NCBI RefSeq assembly: GCF_022647505.1
Contig: NZ_CP071409.1
Location: 434,001-498,000, forward strand
Direction: 5' to 3'
From: [Pantoea] beijingensis
GTDB lineage: Bacteria; Pseudomonadota; Gammaproteobacteria; Enterobacterales; Enterobacteriaceae
Length of the DNA: 64,000 bases
Shown: positions 13,427 through 22,683 of the stretch, in pieces
How positions within the stretch are numbered: position 1 is the first letter of the stretch
Layout of the letters: every line of letters begins with the position of its first letter
Program-made: the position numbers and the translations under genes
Notes under the pieces: generated by a model
What the model was told of the DNA's origin: nothing
Databases searched by the model: none
The model's input: only the letters and a program-made list of their open reading frames with translations

Positions 13427-13571
13427 ATATTTCAAGTCAGGCGCTATACGTATTTGCACGTAGAGCACAACACAGAAATCTGGTGTTGACTGGCTCAGCT
13501 GTAGTCACTTAACCGGTAAGTTTCCAGATCTTGTTGCATTGCCGCTTTCCTGCGACTCGAATTATTTGAGG
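13427..13571 (+). repeat. Dispersed palindromic intergenic repeat
   Basis: Left end ATATTTCAAGTCAGG (13427 on), a central CACTTAACCGGTAAG, and right end CTGCGACTCGAATTATTTG ending near 13571. The ends are inverted repeats of each other (CAAG.. versus ..CGAATTATT-type termini). The right end matches a repeat widespread between genes of Yersinia, Serratia and Pectobacterium as I remember it; the family assignment is therefore knowledge-based and untested. It lies in the aapJ upstream region. Confidence 0.6.
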
Positions 13572-13933
13572 AGTTATATGCACCATGAGATTGTGCATTT
13601 TTTCAGTCTGCGGCGGTCAGCCCTTCATGGTTCTGCAAAGTAAATGCCAAATTTGCAGGGCCCTGAATTCATTAGAAAGTTTTGCTAATAATCGGAAGTG
13701 ATTGGAAAGTTTGTTTAATATGGCGCACCAAATAGAAGCAAAGCCAGATGGAGCGATCACAAATAGTGCAAATAGTTTCACTAAATAGAAGCAATGTGAC
13801 CCGTAGCGCACTTGGTTATGTTTGTTTTTAATCGTCGGCGGGAAGGGCGTGCGATAAAGGAGGTTCCATAGCGTCGGCGAAAAGCGAATTTGCTTGAAGA
13901 GAAGGGTTGAAAGAGATTGACTAGAAGAAAGGT
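13572..13933. other. Gene-free interval between aapJ upstream region and lpxP terminator
   Basis: About 360 bp without a credible gene: reading frames are short and lack start signals or recognisable products. The dyad TGCACCATGAGATTGTGCA at 13580-13598 and moderately A/T-rich sequence around 13660-13800 are the only structures I see. Promoter elements for aapJ may lie near 13400-13600 on the minus strand, but none is clear enough to place. Confidence 0.5.
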
Positions 13934-13967
13934 AAAAAGCCTGCCGTGAATAGACAGCAGGCTTTTT
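13934..13967 (-). terminator. Terminator downstream of lpxP
   Basis: Perfect 11-bp stem AAAAAGCCTGC (13934-13944) and GCAGGCTTTTT (13957-13967) around a 12-nt loop, with A/T runs on both sides. It lies 18 bp after the lpxP stop in the direction of its transcription. Confidence 0.9.
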
Positions 13968-13984
13968 TAAGCGTGAACGTGAGA

Positions 13985-14914
13985 CTAGTAGAGTGAAACA
14001 GCTCCATCAGGACGCGTCTTAAAGCGACGGTGCAGCCATAAATATTGATTGGGCGCGCGCATGATCTCACGCTCAATGACTTTATTCATGTAGGCTGCAG
14101 CCTGATGCTCATCTTCCAGTGGGTAGCCTTGTAGTTCAGGTTGGATTACTAGTTCATAACCCGCCCCGTTCTCTTTACGGATGAGTACCACGGTCACCAT
14201 TGCAGGTTTAGCCATGCGAGCTAGCATATAAGTACCGCTGGTGGTTGCGGCCTGAGGGACGGCAAAAAGAGGTGCAAAGACACTGCCTTTCGGTCCGTAA
14301 TCCTGGTCCGGCGCGAACCATACCGCTTCACCCTGCTTCAGAGCACTAACCATGCCGCGTAGATCGCGCCGATTAATCATCGCTTTGTTTGAACGCATGC
14401 GGCCTTTAGTCTGCACCCATTCCATCATTTTATTATTGTGTGGGCGATACATTGCCATCATTGGCTGGCAGATACCCATTGCTCGTCCGCCGAGTTCTAA
14501 TGACATAAAGTGCACGCCAATGATAAGTGCACCCCGTTTGTCCTGCTGTGCACACTGTAGATTATGCAGGCCGTTAACTGTGAACCATCGTTTGACTCGT
14601 GCATCAGACCAGAACCAAGCCATACCGGTTTCCAGTAAGCCCATGCCTAATGATTCGAAGTTATTAACAATACGTTGTTCCAGAGCCGCCGAAGGTAAAT
14701 CGGGAAAACACAACTCAAGATTACGGCGGGTAATACGGACACGACGCTTAAGAAAACGCATTGAGGTGCGTCCCATCCAGGTGCCGAGTTTTTCAATCCA
14801 TGGGAAAGGAAGTTGGACTAACAGATAAAGCAGGCCTAAGCCAAACCAAGTCGACCAATAACGCGGGTGTAGCAAATCGCGTGAGAAGCATGGTGGCGCT
14901 TTTGGAGATTTCAT
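13985..14914 (-). CDS. lpxP: Kdo2-lipid IVA palmitoleoyl/lauroyl acyltransferase, LpxP-like
   Basis: 309 residues of the LpxL/LpxM/LpxP late acyltransferase family, which adds a secondary acyl chain to lipid A precursors at the inner membrane. The N-terminal membrane anchor is around residues 18-40. The catalytic HX4E motif is H135-E140 in VGVHFMSLELGGR, and NRRDLRGMVSALKQGEAVWF is near residue 185. Details favour LpxP over LpxL: MMAMYRPHNNKMMEWVQT, ELQGYPLEDE and the ending SLY match remembered E. coli LpxP (cold-induced palmitoleoyl transfer). It lies between fis and the aap operon, away from its E. coli context. Substrate preference and cold regulation are inference. Confidence 0.9.
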   Translation of the reverse strand: MKSPKAPPCFSRDLLHPRYWSTWFGLGLLYLLVQLPFPWIEKLGTWMGRTSMRFLKRRVRITRRNLELCFPDLPSAALEQRIVNNFESLGMGLLETGMAWFWSDARVKRWFTVNGLHNLQCAQQDKRGALIIGVHFMSLELGGRAMGICQPMMAMYRPHNNKMMEWVQTKGRMRSNKAMINRRDLRGMVSALKQGEAVWFAPDQDYGPKGSVFAPLFAVPQAATTSGTYMLARMAKPAMVTVVLIRKENGAGYELVIQPELQGYPLEDEHQAAAYMNKVIEREIMRAPNQYLWLHRRFKTRPDGAVSLY

Positions 14915-15068
14915 TGTTCTCTCTTTATGCGTGAGTGGATGACGTAGCGCATAAAGACGTGAATCAGTCGCGGTACAGGGTTTTAGACAGCGTTAATGGC
15001 AGGAAGTTGATAGCTCTGTTGAAACTTTACACAAATCGGAGGAGTCCGACTAGAGGTGGGCGATAAAA

Positions 15069-15097
15069 AAGGCGCTAACCATCTCAAGTCGCGCCTT
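15069..15097 (-). terminator. Terminator downstream of fis
   Basis: Arms AAGGCGC (15069-15075) and GCGCCTT (15091-15097); on the minus strand the hairpin is followed by TTTTTTATCG. It lies 20 bp after the fis stop and separates the dusB-fis operon from lpxP. Confidence 0.88.
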
Positions 15098-15116
15098 CAT
15101 CACAATGAACCGAAAC

Positions 15117-15413
15117 TTAGTTCATGCCATATTTTTTCAGTTTCTTACGCAGCGTACCGCGGTTAATGCCCATCATCAGGGCTGCACGGGTCTGGTTGCC
15201 ACGGGTGTACTGCATCACCATGTCCAACAGAGGCTGCTCTACTTCAGCCAGTACCAACTCATACAGATCATTAACATCCTGACCATTCAATTGAGCAAAA
15301 TAGTTCTTCAGTGCCTGTTTAACCGAGTCACGCAATGGCTTTTGGGTAACCTGATCCTGTGAGTTCACGGTAGAAACGGTCAGTACGTCAGAATTTACGC
15401 GTTGTTCGAACAT
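15117..15413 (-). CDS. fis: DNA-binding nucleoid protein Fis
   Basis: 98 residues; the whole sequence ([20 protein letters not shown] at the start, [10 protein letters not shown] at the end) reads as identical to E. coli Fis as I recall it. Homodimeric nucleoid protein that bends DNA and activates rRNA promoters such as P1 at 3249 in this window. The C-terminal helix-turn-helix is about residues 74-95 ([19 protein letters not shown]). Second gene of the dusB-fis operon, 25 bp after dusB, and therefore transcribed from the fis-type promoter at 16442-16470, which Fis represses in E. coli. Confidence 0.98.
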
Positions 15414-15438
15414 ATTTCTGTCAGCTCTTTATTTCTGT

Positions 15439-16404
15439 TTAGGCAAGTTTTTCGAAGTATGCTTCCAACGCCTCCAGCTGTTCGCCGGCATCCTCTATGG
15501 CGTTGAATGTGCGCCGAAACTGGTCGTTTGGGGCATGTTCCTGTAGATACCAGGATACGTGCTTCCGGGCAATACGGTATCCCTTGCGCTGACCATAAAA
15601 GTCGTGCAGTTCCCGTAAGTGCCCGATGAGCAAGCGCTTAACCTCTGCCAATGGCATTGGTGCCAGCAGCTCCCCAGTGTCCAGATAGTGCTGGATTTCC
15701 CGGAAGATCCACGGTCTTCCCTGAGCAGCACGTCCTATCATCAGGGCATCCGCCCCCGTATAGTCGAGTACCGCTCTGGCTTTGTGCGGGTCAGTAATGT
15801 CACCATTCGCGATAACAGGAATGGTAACGTTCTGCTTAACTGTCCGAATGCTGTCATATTCAGCTTCACCGTTAAACAAACAGGCGCGGGTGCGTCCATG
15901 TATTGTCAGGGCCTGAATACCACAGCGCTCAGCCAATTGGGCAATCTCTACGCAATTGCGATTATCTGTATCCCAACCAGTGCGAATCTTTAAGGTAACT
16001 GGAACGTCAACTGCATTTACCACCGCTGAGAGGATTGATTTCACCAACTCAGGATGCTGCAGCAGTGCCGAACCTGCCATCTTACGATTCACTTTTTTAG
16101 CCGGGCAGCCCATATTGATATCGATAATCTGCGCGCCGGATAAGGCATTAAAGCGTGCAGCATCAGCCATCTCATTTGGATCGCAACCGGCGATTTGCAC
16201 GGTGCGAATACCGGGCTCGTCACTATGTACCATACGCAATCGGGATTTATCACTAGCCCACACTTCGGGGTTTGACGATAACATCTCCGATACGGTCATT
16301 CCGGCTCCCATACTATGACAGAGTGTCCTGAATGGCCTGTCGGTTATGCCGGCCATCGGGGCTGCTATCAAACGGTTACGAAGCTGGTGATTTCCAATGC
16401 GCAT
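15439..16404 (-). CDS. dusB: tRNA-dihydrouridine synthase B
   Basis: 321 residues from the ATG at 16404 ([10 protein letters not shown]), the E. coli length. An in-frame ATG at 16452 is excluded because it lies upstream of the promoter's likely transcription start. FMN-dependent TIM-barrel enzyme reducing uridine to dihydrouridine in tRNA D loops. Motifs are [12 protein letters not shown] near residue 15, [12 protein letters not shown] with catalytic Cys100, IHGRTR near 167, and NGDI and [18 protein letters not shown] near 200-240. First gene of the dusB-fis operon, so its expression follows the growth-rate control of fis. Confidence 0.97.
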   Translation of the reverse strand: MRIGNHQLRNRLIAAPMAGITDRPFRTLCHSMGAGMTVSEMLSSNPEVWASDKSRLRMVHSDEPGIRTVQIAGCDPNEMADAARFNALSGAQIIDINMGCPAKKVNRKMAGSALLQHPELVKSILSAVVNAVDVPVTLKIRTGWDTDNRNCVEIAQLAERCGIQALTIHGRTRACLFNGEAEYDSIRTVKQNVTIPVIANGDITDPHKARAVLDYTGADALMIGRAAQGRPWIFREIQHYLDTGELLAPMPLAEVKRLLIGHLRELHDFYGQRKGYRIARKHVSWYLQEHAPNDQFRRTFNAIEDAGEQLEALEAYFEKLA

Positions 16405-16434
16405 GAAAAAGAAGTGGCCATATATGTTCGCAAG

Positions 16435-16470
16435 GCGGCGTATATTACGCATTTTTTAAAAAAGATGAAA
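16435..16470 (-). promoter_or_regulatory. Promoter of the dusB-fis operon
   Basis: On the minus strand, TTTCAT (16465-16470), 17-bp spacer, -10 TAATAT (16442-16447), then ACGCCGCC. The upstream TTCAAAGTTTGGCCTTTCAT is the same as remembered for the E. coli fis promoter, and the region downstream of -10 keeps the GC-rich discriminator linked to ppGpp control. The +1 is expected near 16435, 31 nt before the dusB ATG. Confidence 0.88.
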
Positions 16471-16620
16471 GGCCAAACTTTGAACAATTAGTGATAAGTA
16501 GACCAGGAACCACTTTTTGTTGTGGATGGTTCAATTATTTATTTTTAATATTCAATTAGTTAAAAAATAACGATGAAATTGCGAGCAAAGATTTTTCTTT
16601 TTTTGTGGCCGATAAAACAA

Positions 16621-16659
16621 CATAAATCACGCTATCTGACATGAATAGCGCGATTTATG
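16621..16659 (-). terminator. Hairpin downstream of the alpha-carbonic anhydrase gene
   Basis: Arms of 15 nt (CATAAATCACGCTAT at 16621 and ATAGCGCGATTTATG at 16645) with one A-C mismatch and a 9-nt loop. On the minus strand it is followed by TTGTTTTATC, so it may terminate the carbonic anhydrase transcript about 65 nt past its stop. The weak T-run makes terminator function less than certain. Confidence 0.6.
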
Positions 16660-16724
16660 TCGGATTATCAGGCTAATTTTTAGCCAAAAAATGCTTAAAA
16701 AAGCAGAGCTTGTGCTGTGCTCAT

Positions 16725-17489
16725 TTATTCAACAATCATGCGTCCGTGTAAGGGTTGCAAAGGGCGATTGTTAGCATGTTTCAACGCCTGTTGAAAAGCG
16801 GTAATTTGCGCTTTAGAAATGGTTTCCGGCTGTTTAATTACCAGCCAGCGTAGACCCTCGGTGCAGGGGGGGGTGGTCAGTGAGCCACTGAATCGGTAAT
16901 AATGTTTATCCTGTGGGAAGAAGGCGCCAAGATCAATTACGGCCTCGAGTGGTTCCACTTTGTTCTGCGCTTTTGGCAGTTTTTGCAGAATGGTTTCCAA
17001 CTGAGGATTAACCTCACCCTCTTCAAACATCACGGCGACAACAGCAACTTCCCCCTGTGGATTAGAATGGACAAAATGTGCTTCTAATGGGAAAGATTTC
17101 CCATTAATAAGGTTTTCACTCGGCGTATGAAAATGGAACTGCTGAAGCGTAAACTGCTGACCATCCAGTAAAAAGTCCTCACCGTCTTTTACCATCACCT
17201 GGATCGTATGACCATTGTTCACGATAGACTCGCTCTGTGTATGGAATACCATATCGAGCGGAGGTAAATTGCCTTTAATGACGTGATTTATATCGATTGG
17301 TGATTGAAAATGGCCTTTTTTGCAGGTCTGAAATTCATCACTCAGCTCGCTCCAGTGTTCTGGAGAACCTTTCCCTTCATAGGACCATACGGTAGCCGCG
17401 GGGGAAAGCGAAGGGGTGGAAGGTGATGCCTGGAGTGCGGGTGTACCCGCCAAGAAAAGAGTTAAAGTACAAATAAGTTTTTTTATCAT
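16725..17489 (-). CDS. cah: Periplasmic alpha-carbonic anhydrase
   Basis: 254 residues with a Sec signal peptide (MIKKLICTLTLFLAG, cleavage probably after ALQA near residue 21). Alpha-class carbonic anhydrase converting CO2 and water to bicarbonate in the periplasm. The zinc ligands are visible: H119 and H121 in QQFHFHTPSEN and H138 in EAHFVH. Other class marks are WSYEGKGSPEHW, FQSPIDI near residue 61, NNGHT near 91 and SLTTPPCTEGLRW; Cys56 and the Cys of TTPPC can form the usual disulfide. A run of eight C bases encodes part of the TTPPC segment (16866-16873). The gene stands alone between prmA and dusB, which adjoin in E. coli. Confidence 0.94.
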   Translation of the reverse strand: MIKKLICTLTLFLAGTPALQASPSTPSLSPAATVWSYEGKGSPEHWSELSDEFQTCKKGHFQSPIDINHVIKGNLPPLDMVFHTQSESIVNNGHTIQVMVKDGEDFLLDGQQFTLQQFHFHTPSENLINGKSFPLEAHFVHSNPQGEVAVVAVMFEEGEVNPQLETILQKLPKAQNKVEPLEAVIDLGAFFPQDKHYYRFSGSLTTPPCTEGLRWLVIKQPETISKAQITAFQQALKHANNRPLQPLHGRMIVE

Positions 17490-17520
17490 CCCTGTAACAT
17501 CCTTGATTTATTAAAGTTTA

Positions 17521-17553
17521 TACCGCAGCTTGAACAATTCTCATGCTGCGGTA
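17521..17553 (-). terminator. Hairpin between prmA and the carbonic anhydrase gene
   Basis: Perfect 9-bp arms TACCGCAGC (17521-17529) and GCTGCGGTA (17545-17553) with a 15-nt loop. It lies about 70 nt past the prmA stop on the minus strand and 32 nt before the cah start. It lacks a clean T-run, so it is either a weak terminator of the panF-prmA transcript or an mRNA-stabilising stem. Confidence 0.5.
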
Positions 17554-17623
17554 TAAAGCATAACTAAAGGTGTTACTCGGGTATATTGTTGTTGCCCTGA
17601 ACCGGGTGAAACAAGACGAGTCT

Positions 17624-18505
17624 CTAGTTTTTAATACCGGTAATGCGGCACCACTCCTCTTTTTCAGCCACGAGATCGAGTGTGAATTTATCGGCGTAGG
17701 CCTCGCATACGCCTGCCGCCTGGCTTGAAAGAACACCAGAAAGCCCCAAATGACCACCGGGTTTAGGTAGTACACTTATCTGTGGCGAAAGCTCTCTGAG
17801 CGGGCCCGCAAGGATATTGGCGACAACGACATCGGCACTCAGATTTTCCGGCTGCTGATGGGGCAAGTAGAGAGCCAGACGATCGCTGACACCATTGCGT
17901 TCAGCATTGTCCCTGCTGGCCAGAATTGCCTGGGGATCGATATCAATGCCAATAGCTTGTGCGGCACCCAGCTTGAGCGCAGCGATCGCCAGGATCCCTG
18001 AGCCACAGCCAAAATCAATGAGGGTTTTTCCCTGTAGATCCAGTCCGTCAAGCCAGGCTAAACAAAGCGCTGTCGTTGGGTGTGTACCGGTACCAAAAGC
18101 CAAACCAGGATCAAGCATAACATTAACGGCTGTTGGATCAGGGACATCACGCCAGCTAGGGCAAATCCACAGGCGCTCGCCAAAACGCATAGGGTGAAAA
18201 TTTTCCATCCATTCGCGTTCCCAGTCTTTATCTTCAATCTGCTCTATTTTGTGATGAAAACCTTTATTTAGCAGCGGGTGAAATTGCAAACCGGCGACGA
18301 CCTCGTTCATCTCGGTTGCCGCATCAAAAAGGCCAATCACATCCGTATCGCCCCACAGACGTGTTTCACCAGGGAGCGGCTCAAACACTGGAGTATCATG
18401 CGTATCCTGAAAAGTCACAGATACGGCTCCCTGTTCAATCAGCGCATCGCCAAGTTCTTCGGCATGGGCGCCGGTTGTGTTGATCTTAATTTGTATCCAG
18501 GGCAT
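17624..18505 (-). CDS. prmA: Ribosomal protein L11 methyltransferase PrmA
   Basis: 293 residues. SAM-dependent methyltransferase that trimethylates lysines and the N-terminus of ribosomal protein L11. The N-terminal substrate-recognition domain ([12 protein letters not shown]) is followed by a hinge and the catalytic domain with [14 protein letters not shown] near residue 132, the SAM-binding [16 protein letters not shown] near 163 and [10 protein letters not shown] near 228. It lies 24 bp after panF and is probably cotranscribed with it, as in E. coli. Confidence 0.97.
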   Translation of the reverse strand: MPWIQIKINTTGAHAEELGDALIEQGAVSVTFQDTHDTPVFEPLPGETRLWGDTDVIGLFDAATEMNEVVAGLQFHPLLNKGFHHKIEQIEDKDWEREWMENFHPMRFGERLWICPSWRDVPDPTAVNVMLDPGLAFGTGTHPTTALCLAWLDGLDLQGKTLIDFGCGSGILAIAALKLGAAQAIGIDIDPQAILASRDNAERNGVSDRLALYLPHQQPENLSADVVVANILAGPLRELSPQISVLPKPGGHLGLSGVLSSQAAGVCEAYADKFTLDLVAEKEEWCRITGIKN

Positions 18506-18529
18506 AGCGAGTCTCTTTGTTCAAAAAAG

Positions 18530-19969
18530 TTAATGCGTGGCCGCCGGGTTAACCGGGCGACCAAAAAGATTACCGATAAAAAAAGCGATCAGGCTAAGCA
18601 GCAGGGCCGGGACTATCGGATGAAAACCCAACGGTTGTATGCCAAAACTGGCTAGCAATGTATAAATCACTGCACCGCAGCTCATACCGCTCAATGCGCC
18701 AGCAGCGTTGGCCTTTTCCCAGTAGAGGCCCAGTACGAGCGGCCACAGAAACACCGCCTCAAGGCCGCCAAATGCCAGCAGGTTGAGCCAGATAATCATA
18801 TCTGGTGGATTCCATGCGGCCAGCAATAATAATAATCCAAGCACTAACGTGATAGTGCCGGACATCTGTTTTAACCGCGCTTCATTTTCCATTTGCTGCG
18901 GCCGTAGACGAAGATAGAGATCTTTCACAATCGTTGCGGATGATTGCAGCAGCTGCGCATTGATGGTTGACATGATTGCGGCCATTGGCGCGGCAAGAAA
19001 GAGTCCGGCGGCAAATGGCGGCAGAACTTTCATCATCAGCGTTGGGATAACCTGGTCGGGGATCTTAAGATCGGGAATGATTGCCCGGCCAAGTGCGCCC
19101 GCGAGATGCATACCAAACATCAATACTGCCACCACGATGGTGCCAATAATAATCCCCTGATGTACGGCCTTACTGTCTTTATAAGAGATGCAGCGTACCG
19201 CCGTATGGGGCAAGCCGATAACGCCAAAGCATACCAACACCGAGAACGATGCAAGAAAGGTGGGATTGATCATGTTATCCACACCTTGTGGAGAGACAAG
19301 GCGTGGATCAATCGCCTGCAATTTGTTAATTGCGGCATGCATTCCACCGGCAGCATGAATCACAGCAAAGAGCAGCAGGAAGGTTCCAAGCAGCATCACC
19401 AGTCCCTGCATCGCATCATTCAGTACGCTGGCCCGGAATCCACCAAACGCGGTATAGAGCGCGATAGTCAGCCCGAAAATCAGCAGGCCGGTATTGTAGG
19501 GAATCCCAGCAGCCGTCTCCAGCAGACGCGCACCACCGATAAACTGTACCGTCATTGCGCCAATAAAAGCGATAAGCAGGCTCAGGCTGGCCAGCCATAC
19601 CAGCAGCGTGCTGCCGTAGCGGGCATAAAGCATATCGTTAAGCGTCACAGCATTATAACGGCGGGCGAGAATAGCAAATTTTTTGCCGAGAACGCCCAAA
19701 GAGAGCCAAACTGCAGGTACTTGAACCATCGCCAGTAATACCCAGCCGAGTCCATATTTATACGCCGCACCCGGGCCGCCGATAAATGAACTGGCGCTGA
19801 TATAGGTGGCCGTGAGCGTCATCGCTAATACGAATCCGCCCATGGATCGGCTACCGAGAAAATATTCATTCAGGAAGTTGCCTTCACGACGTTTACGCAT
19901 GGCATAAATAGACAGGCCTGCAACCAGTAGCAAATAACCCAGCAGGGGGAAAATAACTTCAGCGTCCAC
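18530..19969 (-). CDS. panF: Sodium/pantothenate symporter PanF
   Basis: 479 residues if translation starts at the GTG at 19969, which has GGAGG at a 6-nt spacing and aligns with E. coli PanF (DAEVIFPLLGYL). The ATG at 19975 abuts the GGAGG and is less likely. Member of the solute:sodium symporter family, about 12-13 membrane segments, importing pantothenate with Na+. Family motifs are NEYFLGSRSMGGFVLAMTLT near residue 33, SASSFIGGPGAAYKYGLGW and GFRASVLNDAMQG. The 5' end overlaps the end of yhdT by 11 bp, indicating coupling; prmA follows. Confidence 0.96.
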   Translation of the reverse strand: MDAEVIFPLLGYLLLVAGLSIYAMRKRREGNFLNEYFLGSRSMGGFVLAMTLTATYISASSFIGGPGAAYKYGLGWVLLAMVQVPAVWLSLGVLGKKFAILARRYNAVTLNDMLYARYGSTLLVWLASLSLLIAFIGAMTVQFIGGARLLETAAGIPYNTGLLIFGLTIALYTAFGGFRASVLNDAMQGLVMLLGTFLLLFAVIHAAGGMHAAINKLQAIDPRLVSPQGVDNMINPTFLASFSVLVCFGVIGLPHTAVRCISYKDSKAVHQGIIIGTIVVAVLMFGMHLAGALGRAIIPDLKIPDQVIPTLMMKVLPPFAAGLFLAAPMAAIMSTINAQLLQSSATIVKDLYLRLRPQQMENEARLKQMSGTITLVLGLLLLLAAWNPPDMIIWLNLLAFGGLEAVFLWPLVLGLYWEKANAAGALSGMSCGAVIYTLLASFGIQPLGFHPIVPALLLSLIAFFIGNLFGRPVNPAATH

Positions 19970-20201
19970 GATCATCCTCCAGTGGAATATCGCGGAAAGC
20001 AACGCGAACCATCAACCAGCAGAGAAAAATAAACAGTAAGGGGATTATCAGGCAAGATAGCTCAAACCAGCGTGGTAGCCCGGTAACGCCGATCTCATCT
20101 CCTCCAAGCCAGGCGCTTAATGCCCAGGCGGAAAGATAAGCGACAGCAAGAACAACCGACCAGCGTGCCTCTTTATGTGCCTGCAAAAAGCGTGCATCCA
20201 T
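19959..20201 (-). CDS. yhdT: Inner-membrane protein YhdT (DUF997)
   Basis: 80 residues with two hydrophobic segments (around residues 16-32 and 48-68), a membrane protein always found in front of panF. It begins MDARFLQAHKEARW and ends FRDIPLEDDRGR, closely following E. coli YhdT from memory. GAGG lies 8 nt before the ATG. The function is unknown; overlap with panF suggests a link to pantothenate uptake, which is inference. Confidence 0.92.
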   Translation of the reverse strand: MDARFLQAHKEARWSVVLAVAYLSAWALSAWLGGDEIGVTGLPRWFELSCLIIPLLFIFLCWLMVRVAFRDIPLEDDRGR

Positions 20202-20230
20202 AAATCAACCTCTACTTTTGCAGCAAAGAA

Positions 20231-20252
20231 AAAGGCCGGTAAACCGGCCTTT
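20231..20252 (-). terminator. Terminator of the aroQ-accBC transcript
   Basis: Arms AAAGGCCGG (20231-20239) and CCGGCCTTT (20244-20252) around a 4-nt loop, with TTTTTCTTTG following on the minus strand. It lies 19 bp after the accC stop and before yhdT. Confidence 0.9.
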
Positions 20253-20270
20253 ATAAAACTCAGCGGACAA

Positions 20271-21620
20271 TCAGGTTTCCTGAAGGCCGAGTTTTTTCTC
20301 CAGATAGTGGATATTGGTTCCACCCTGCTGGAAGTTTTCGTCGGACATGATTTTCATCTGCAGCTCGACGTTGGTCTTAATGCCGTCGATGATCAACTCC
20401 GCCAGCGCGTTTTTCATGCGAGCGATAGCCACATCACGGTTTTCACCGTAGGTGATCAGCTTACCAATCATCGAATCATAGTACGGGGGAACGGTATAAC
20501 CCGCGTAAATATGAGATTCCCAACGCACACCAAAACCACCAGGCGCATGGAAGCGGGTAATTTTACCCGGACTCGGCAGGAAAGTATTCGGATCTTCGGC
20601 GTTGATACGGCATTCCACTGCGTGGCCTTTGATCACCACATCTTCTTGTCTGATCGATAGCGGCTGACCGGCAGCGATGCGCAGCTGCTCTTTGATCAGA
20701 TCAACGCCGGTGATCATCTCAGTAACGGGATGTTCAACCTGAATACGGGTGTTCATCTCAATAAAGTAGAATTCACCGTTTTCATACAGGAACTCAAAGG
20801 TACCCGCACCGCGATAACCTATTTCAATACAGGCTTTCGAACAGCGTTCACCGATATAGCGGCGCATTTCGCTGGTAATGCCCGGCGCTGGCGCTTCTTC
20901 AACGACTTTCTGATGTCGACGCTGCATTGAGCAGTCGCGTTCGGCAAGGTAGATCGCGTTGCCCTGGCCATCAGCCAGTACCTGGATCTCAATATGGCGA
21001 GGATTTTCCAGATACTTTTCCATGTAAACCATGTCGTTATTGAAAGCTGCTTTCGCTTCCGCCCGCGTCATGTTGATGGACTGTTCAAGGTCTTTCTCGT
21101 GGCGCACAACGCGCATACCACGACCGCCACCGCCACCGGATGCTTTGATAATAACCGGATAACCGATGCGCTTACCAAAAGCGCGGTTTTTATCCATATC
21201 ATCGCCAAGCGGGCCATCGGAGCCCGGGACGCATGGAACACCTGCTTTTTTCATCGCATTGATAGCGGAAACTTTATCGCCCATCAAGCGGATAGTATCG
21301 GCTTTCGGGCCGATAAAGATAAAGCCAGAGCGTTCAACCTGCTCGGCAAAATCAGCGTTCTCGGACAAGAAGCCGTAGCCCGGGTGAATCGCAACGGCAC
21401 CGGTGATTTCAGCCGCAGAGATTAACGCAGGAATGTTCAAATAACTTTTCACTGATGGTGGAGGACCAATACAGACGGTTTCATCTGCCAGCAGTACATG
21501 TTTCAGATCGCGGTCCGCGCTTGAGTGAACCGCAACAGTCTTGATGCCCAGTTCTTTACAGGCACGCAGAATGCGCAGCGCAATCTCACCACGGTTAGCA
21601 ATTACAATTTTATCCAGCAT
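20271..21620 (-). CDS. accC: Acetyl-CoA carboxylase, biotin carboxylase subunit
   Basis: 449 residues, the E. coli length. ATP-grasp enzyme that carboxylates biotin on AccB with bicarbonate and ATP, the first half-reaction of malonyl-CoA synthesis. Motifs are [20 protein letters not shown] at the start, [14 protein letters not shown] near residue 80, the glycine-rich ATP loop [11 protein letters not shown] near 160, [20 protein letters not shown] near 228, and [15 protein letters not shown] with catalytic residues near 288. It lies 11 bp downstream of accB, with GAGG before the ATG. Confidence 0.98.
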   Translation of the reverse strand: MLDKIVIANRGEIALRILRACKELGIKTVAVHSSADRDLKHVLLADETVCIGPPPSVKSYLNIPALISAAEITGAVAIHPGYGFLSENADFAEQVERSGFIFIGPKADTIRLMGDKVSAINAMKKAGVPCVPGSDGPLGDDMDKNRAFGKRIGYPVIIKASGGGGGRGMRVVRHEKDLEQSINMTRAEAKAAFNNDMVYMEKYLENPRHIEIQVLADGQGNAIYLAERDCSMQRRHQKVVEEAPAPGITSEMRRYIGERCSKACIEIGYRGAGTFEFLYENGEFYFIEMNTRIQVEHPVTEMITGVDLIKEQLRIAAGQPLSIRQEDVVIKGHAVECRINAEDPNTFLPSPGKITRFHAPGGFGVRWESHIYAGYTVPPYYDSMIGKLITYGENRDVAIARMKNALAELIIDGIKTNVELQMKIMSDENFQQGGTNIHYLEKKLGLQET

Positions 21621-21631
21621 GGTGGGCCTCG

Positions 21632-22099
21632 TTATTCGATGACGACCAGCGGCTCGTCAAATTCAACGGGTTGACCGCTTTCGACCAGGATCGCTTTCAC
21701 AACACCGGATTTGTCTGCTTCAATCTGGTTCATCATTTTCATTGCTTCAACGATGCACAGGGTATCGCCTGCGGATACCTTCTGGCCCACTTCAACGAAC
21801 GCTTTGGCATCCGGGCTTGGGGTACGATAGAAAGTACCGACCATTGGGGAACGTACGATATGACCACTGATCTCCGCGCTAGCAGGGGCTTCCATTACGG
21901 GAGTCGTTGCTGGCGCAACCGCGGTTGCCAATGCAGGCTGCTGCGGAGGAAGCGCGTAAGCCTGCTGCATCATTGGGTAACCCATACTGGCCGGGGAACG
22001 GCTGATGCGAACTGACTCCTCACCTTCAGAGATTTCCAGTTCAGCGATACCTGATTCTTCAACCAGTTCGATCAGTTTTTTAATCTTACGAATATCCAT
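21632..22099 (-). CDS. accB: Acetyl-CoA carboxylase, biotin carboxyl carrier protein
   Basis: 155 residues. Carries biotin between the carboxylase AccC and the transferase AccAD. The N-terminal dimerisation segment ([18 protein letters not shown]) is followed by an Ala/Pro-rich flexible linker (about residues 40-75) and the biotinyl domain with EAMKMMN, in which Lys121 is the biotinylated residue. E. coli AccB represses its own operon; the sequence is consistent with that but shows no specific site I can name. First of the accBC pair, 21 bp after aroQ. Confidence 0.97.
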   Translation of the reverse strand: MDIRKIKKLIELVEESGIAELEISEGEESVRISRSPASMGYPMMQQAYALPPQQPALATAVAPATTPVMEAPASAEISGHIVRSPMVGTFYRTPSPDAKAFVEVGQKVSAGDTLCIVEAMKMMNQIEADKSGVVKAILVESGQPVEFDEPLVVIE

Positions 22100-22120
22100 G
22101 AGTGTGGTTCCGTACTCTGT

Positions 22121-22573
22121 TTAATTAGAATTTGACAGGCGTTTTACTGCCGTCTGTAAAGCCCAGGAATAACCGTCGACGCCAAGTCCACAGATCACGC
22201 CGGCAGAAATATCAGAAAGATACGAATGATGGCGAAAAGGCTCGCGGGCATGCACATTAGAGAGGTGCACTTCAATAAACGGAATGTTCACCGCCAGCAG
22301 TGCGTCACGTAGTGCTACGCTGGTATGTGTGAATGCCGCCGGGTTAATGACGATATAATCGACGTTGCCTTTTGCCTCATGAATGCGATCAATTAATACA
22401 TGTTCAGCATTCGACTGAAGATGACTTAACTTCACATTTAGCGCATTAGCCTGCGATGTTAAATCGTAGACAATTTCTGCTAAAGTTGTCTTACCGTACT
22501 TCTCCGGCTCACGCGTGCCGAGTAAGTTAAGGTTAGGGCCGTTCAAAAGCAGAATGTGAGAGTTAACTGCCAT
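22121..22573 (-). CDS. aroQ: Type II 3-dehydroquinate dehydratase AroQ
   Basis: 150 residues from the ATG at 22573, the usual start ([20 protein letters not shown]). The longer in-frame start at 22639 adds an unconserved extension. It dehydrates 3-dehydroquinate to 3-dehydroshikimate, the step before AroE, which is also in this window at 1424. Type II features are the lid [12 protein letters not shown] with catalytic Tyr26, [11 protein letters not shown] near 75 and [17 protein letters not shown] near 97. E. coli has the type I enzyme AroD, but many other Enterobacterales carry AroQ upstream of accB as here. Confidence 0.96.
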   Translation of the reverse strand: MAVNSHILLLNGPNLNLLGTREPEKYGKTTLAEIVYDLTSQANALNVKLSHLQSNAEHVLIDRIHEAKGNVDYIVINPAAFTHTSVALRDALLAVNIPFIEVHLSNVHAREPFRHHSYLSDISAGVICGLGVDGYSWALQTAVKRLSNSN

Positions 22574-22683
22574 CTTGCTGCTATCTCCTGCAATAATTGA
22601 AGCAACGCGTAAAATACCTTGTGAAAATCCATTTGTCACCTTTCAGAGAGAAAAATGGACTTTCTTTGCCATCAGGGGCGGGC

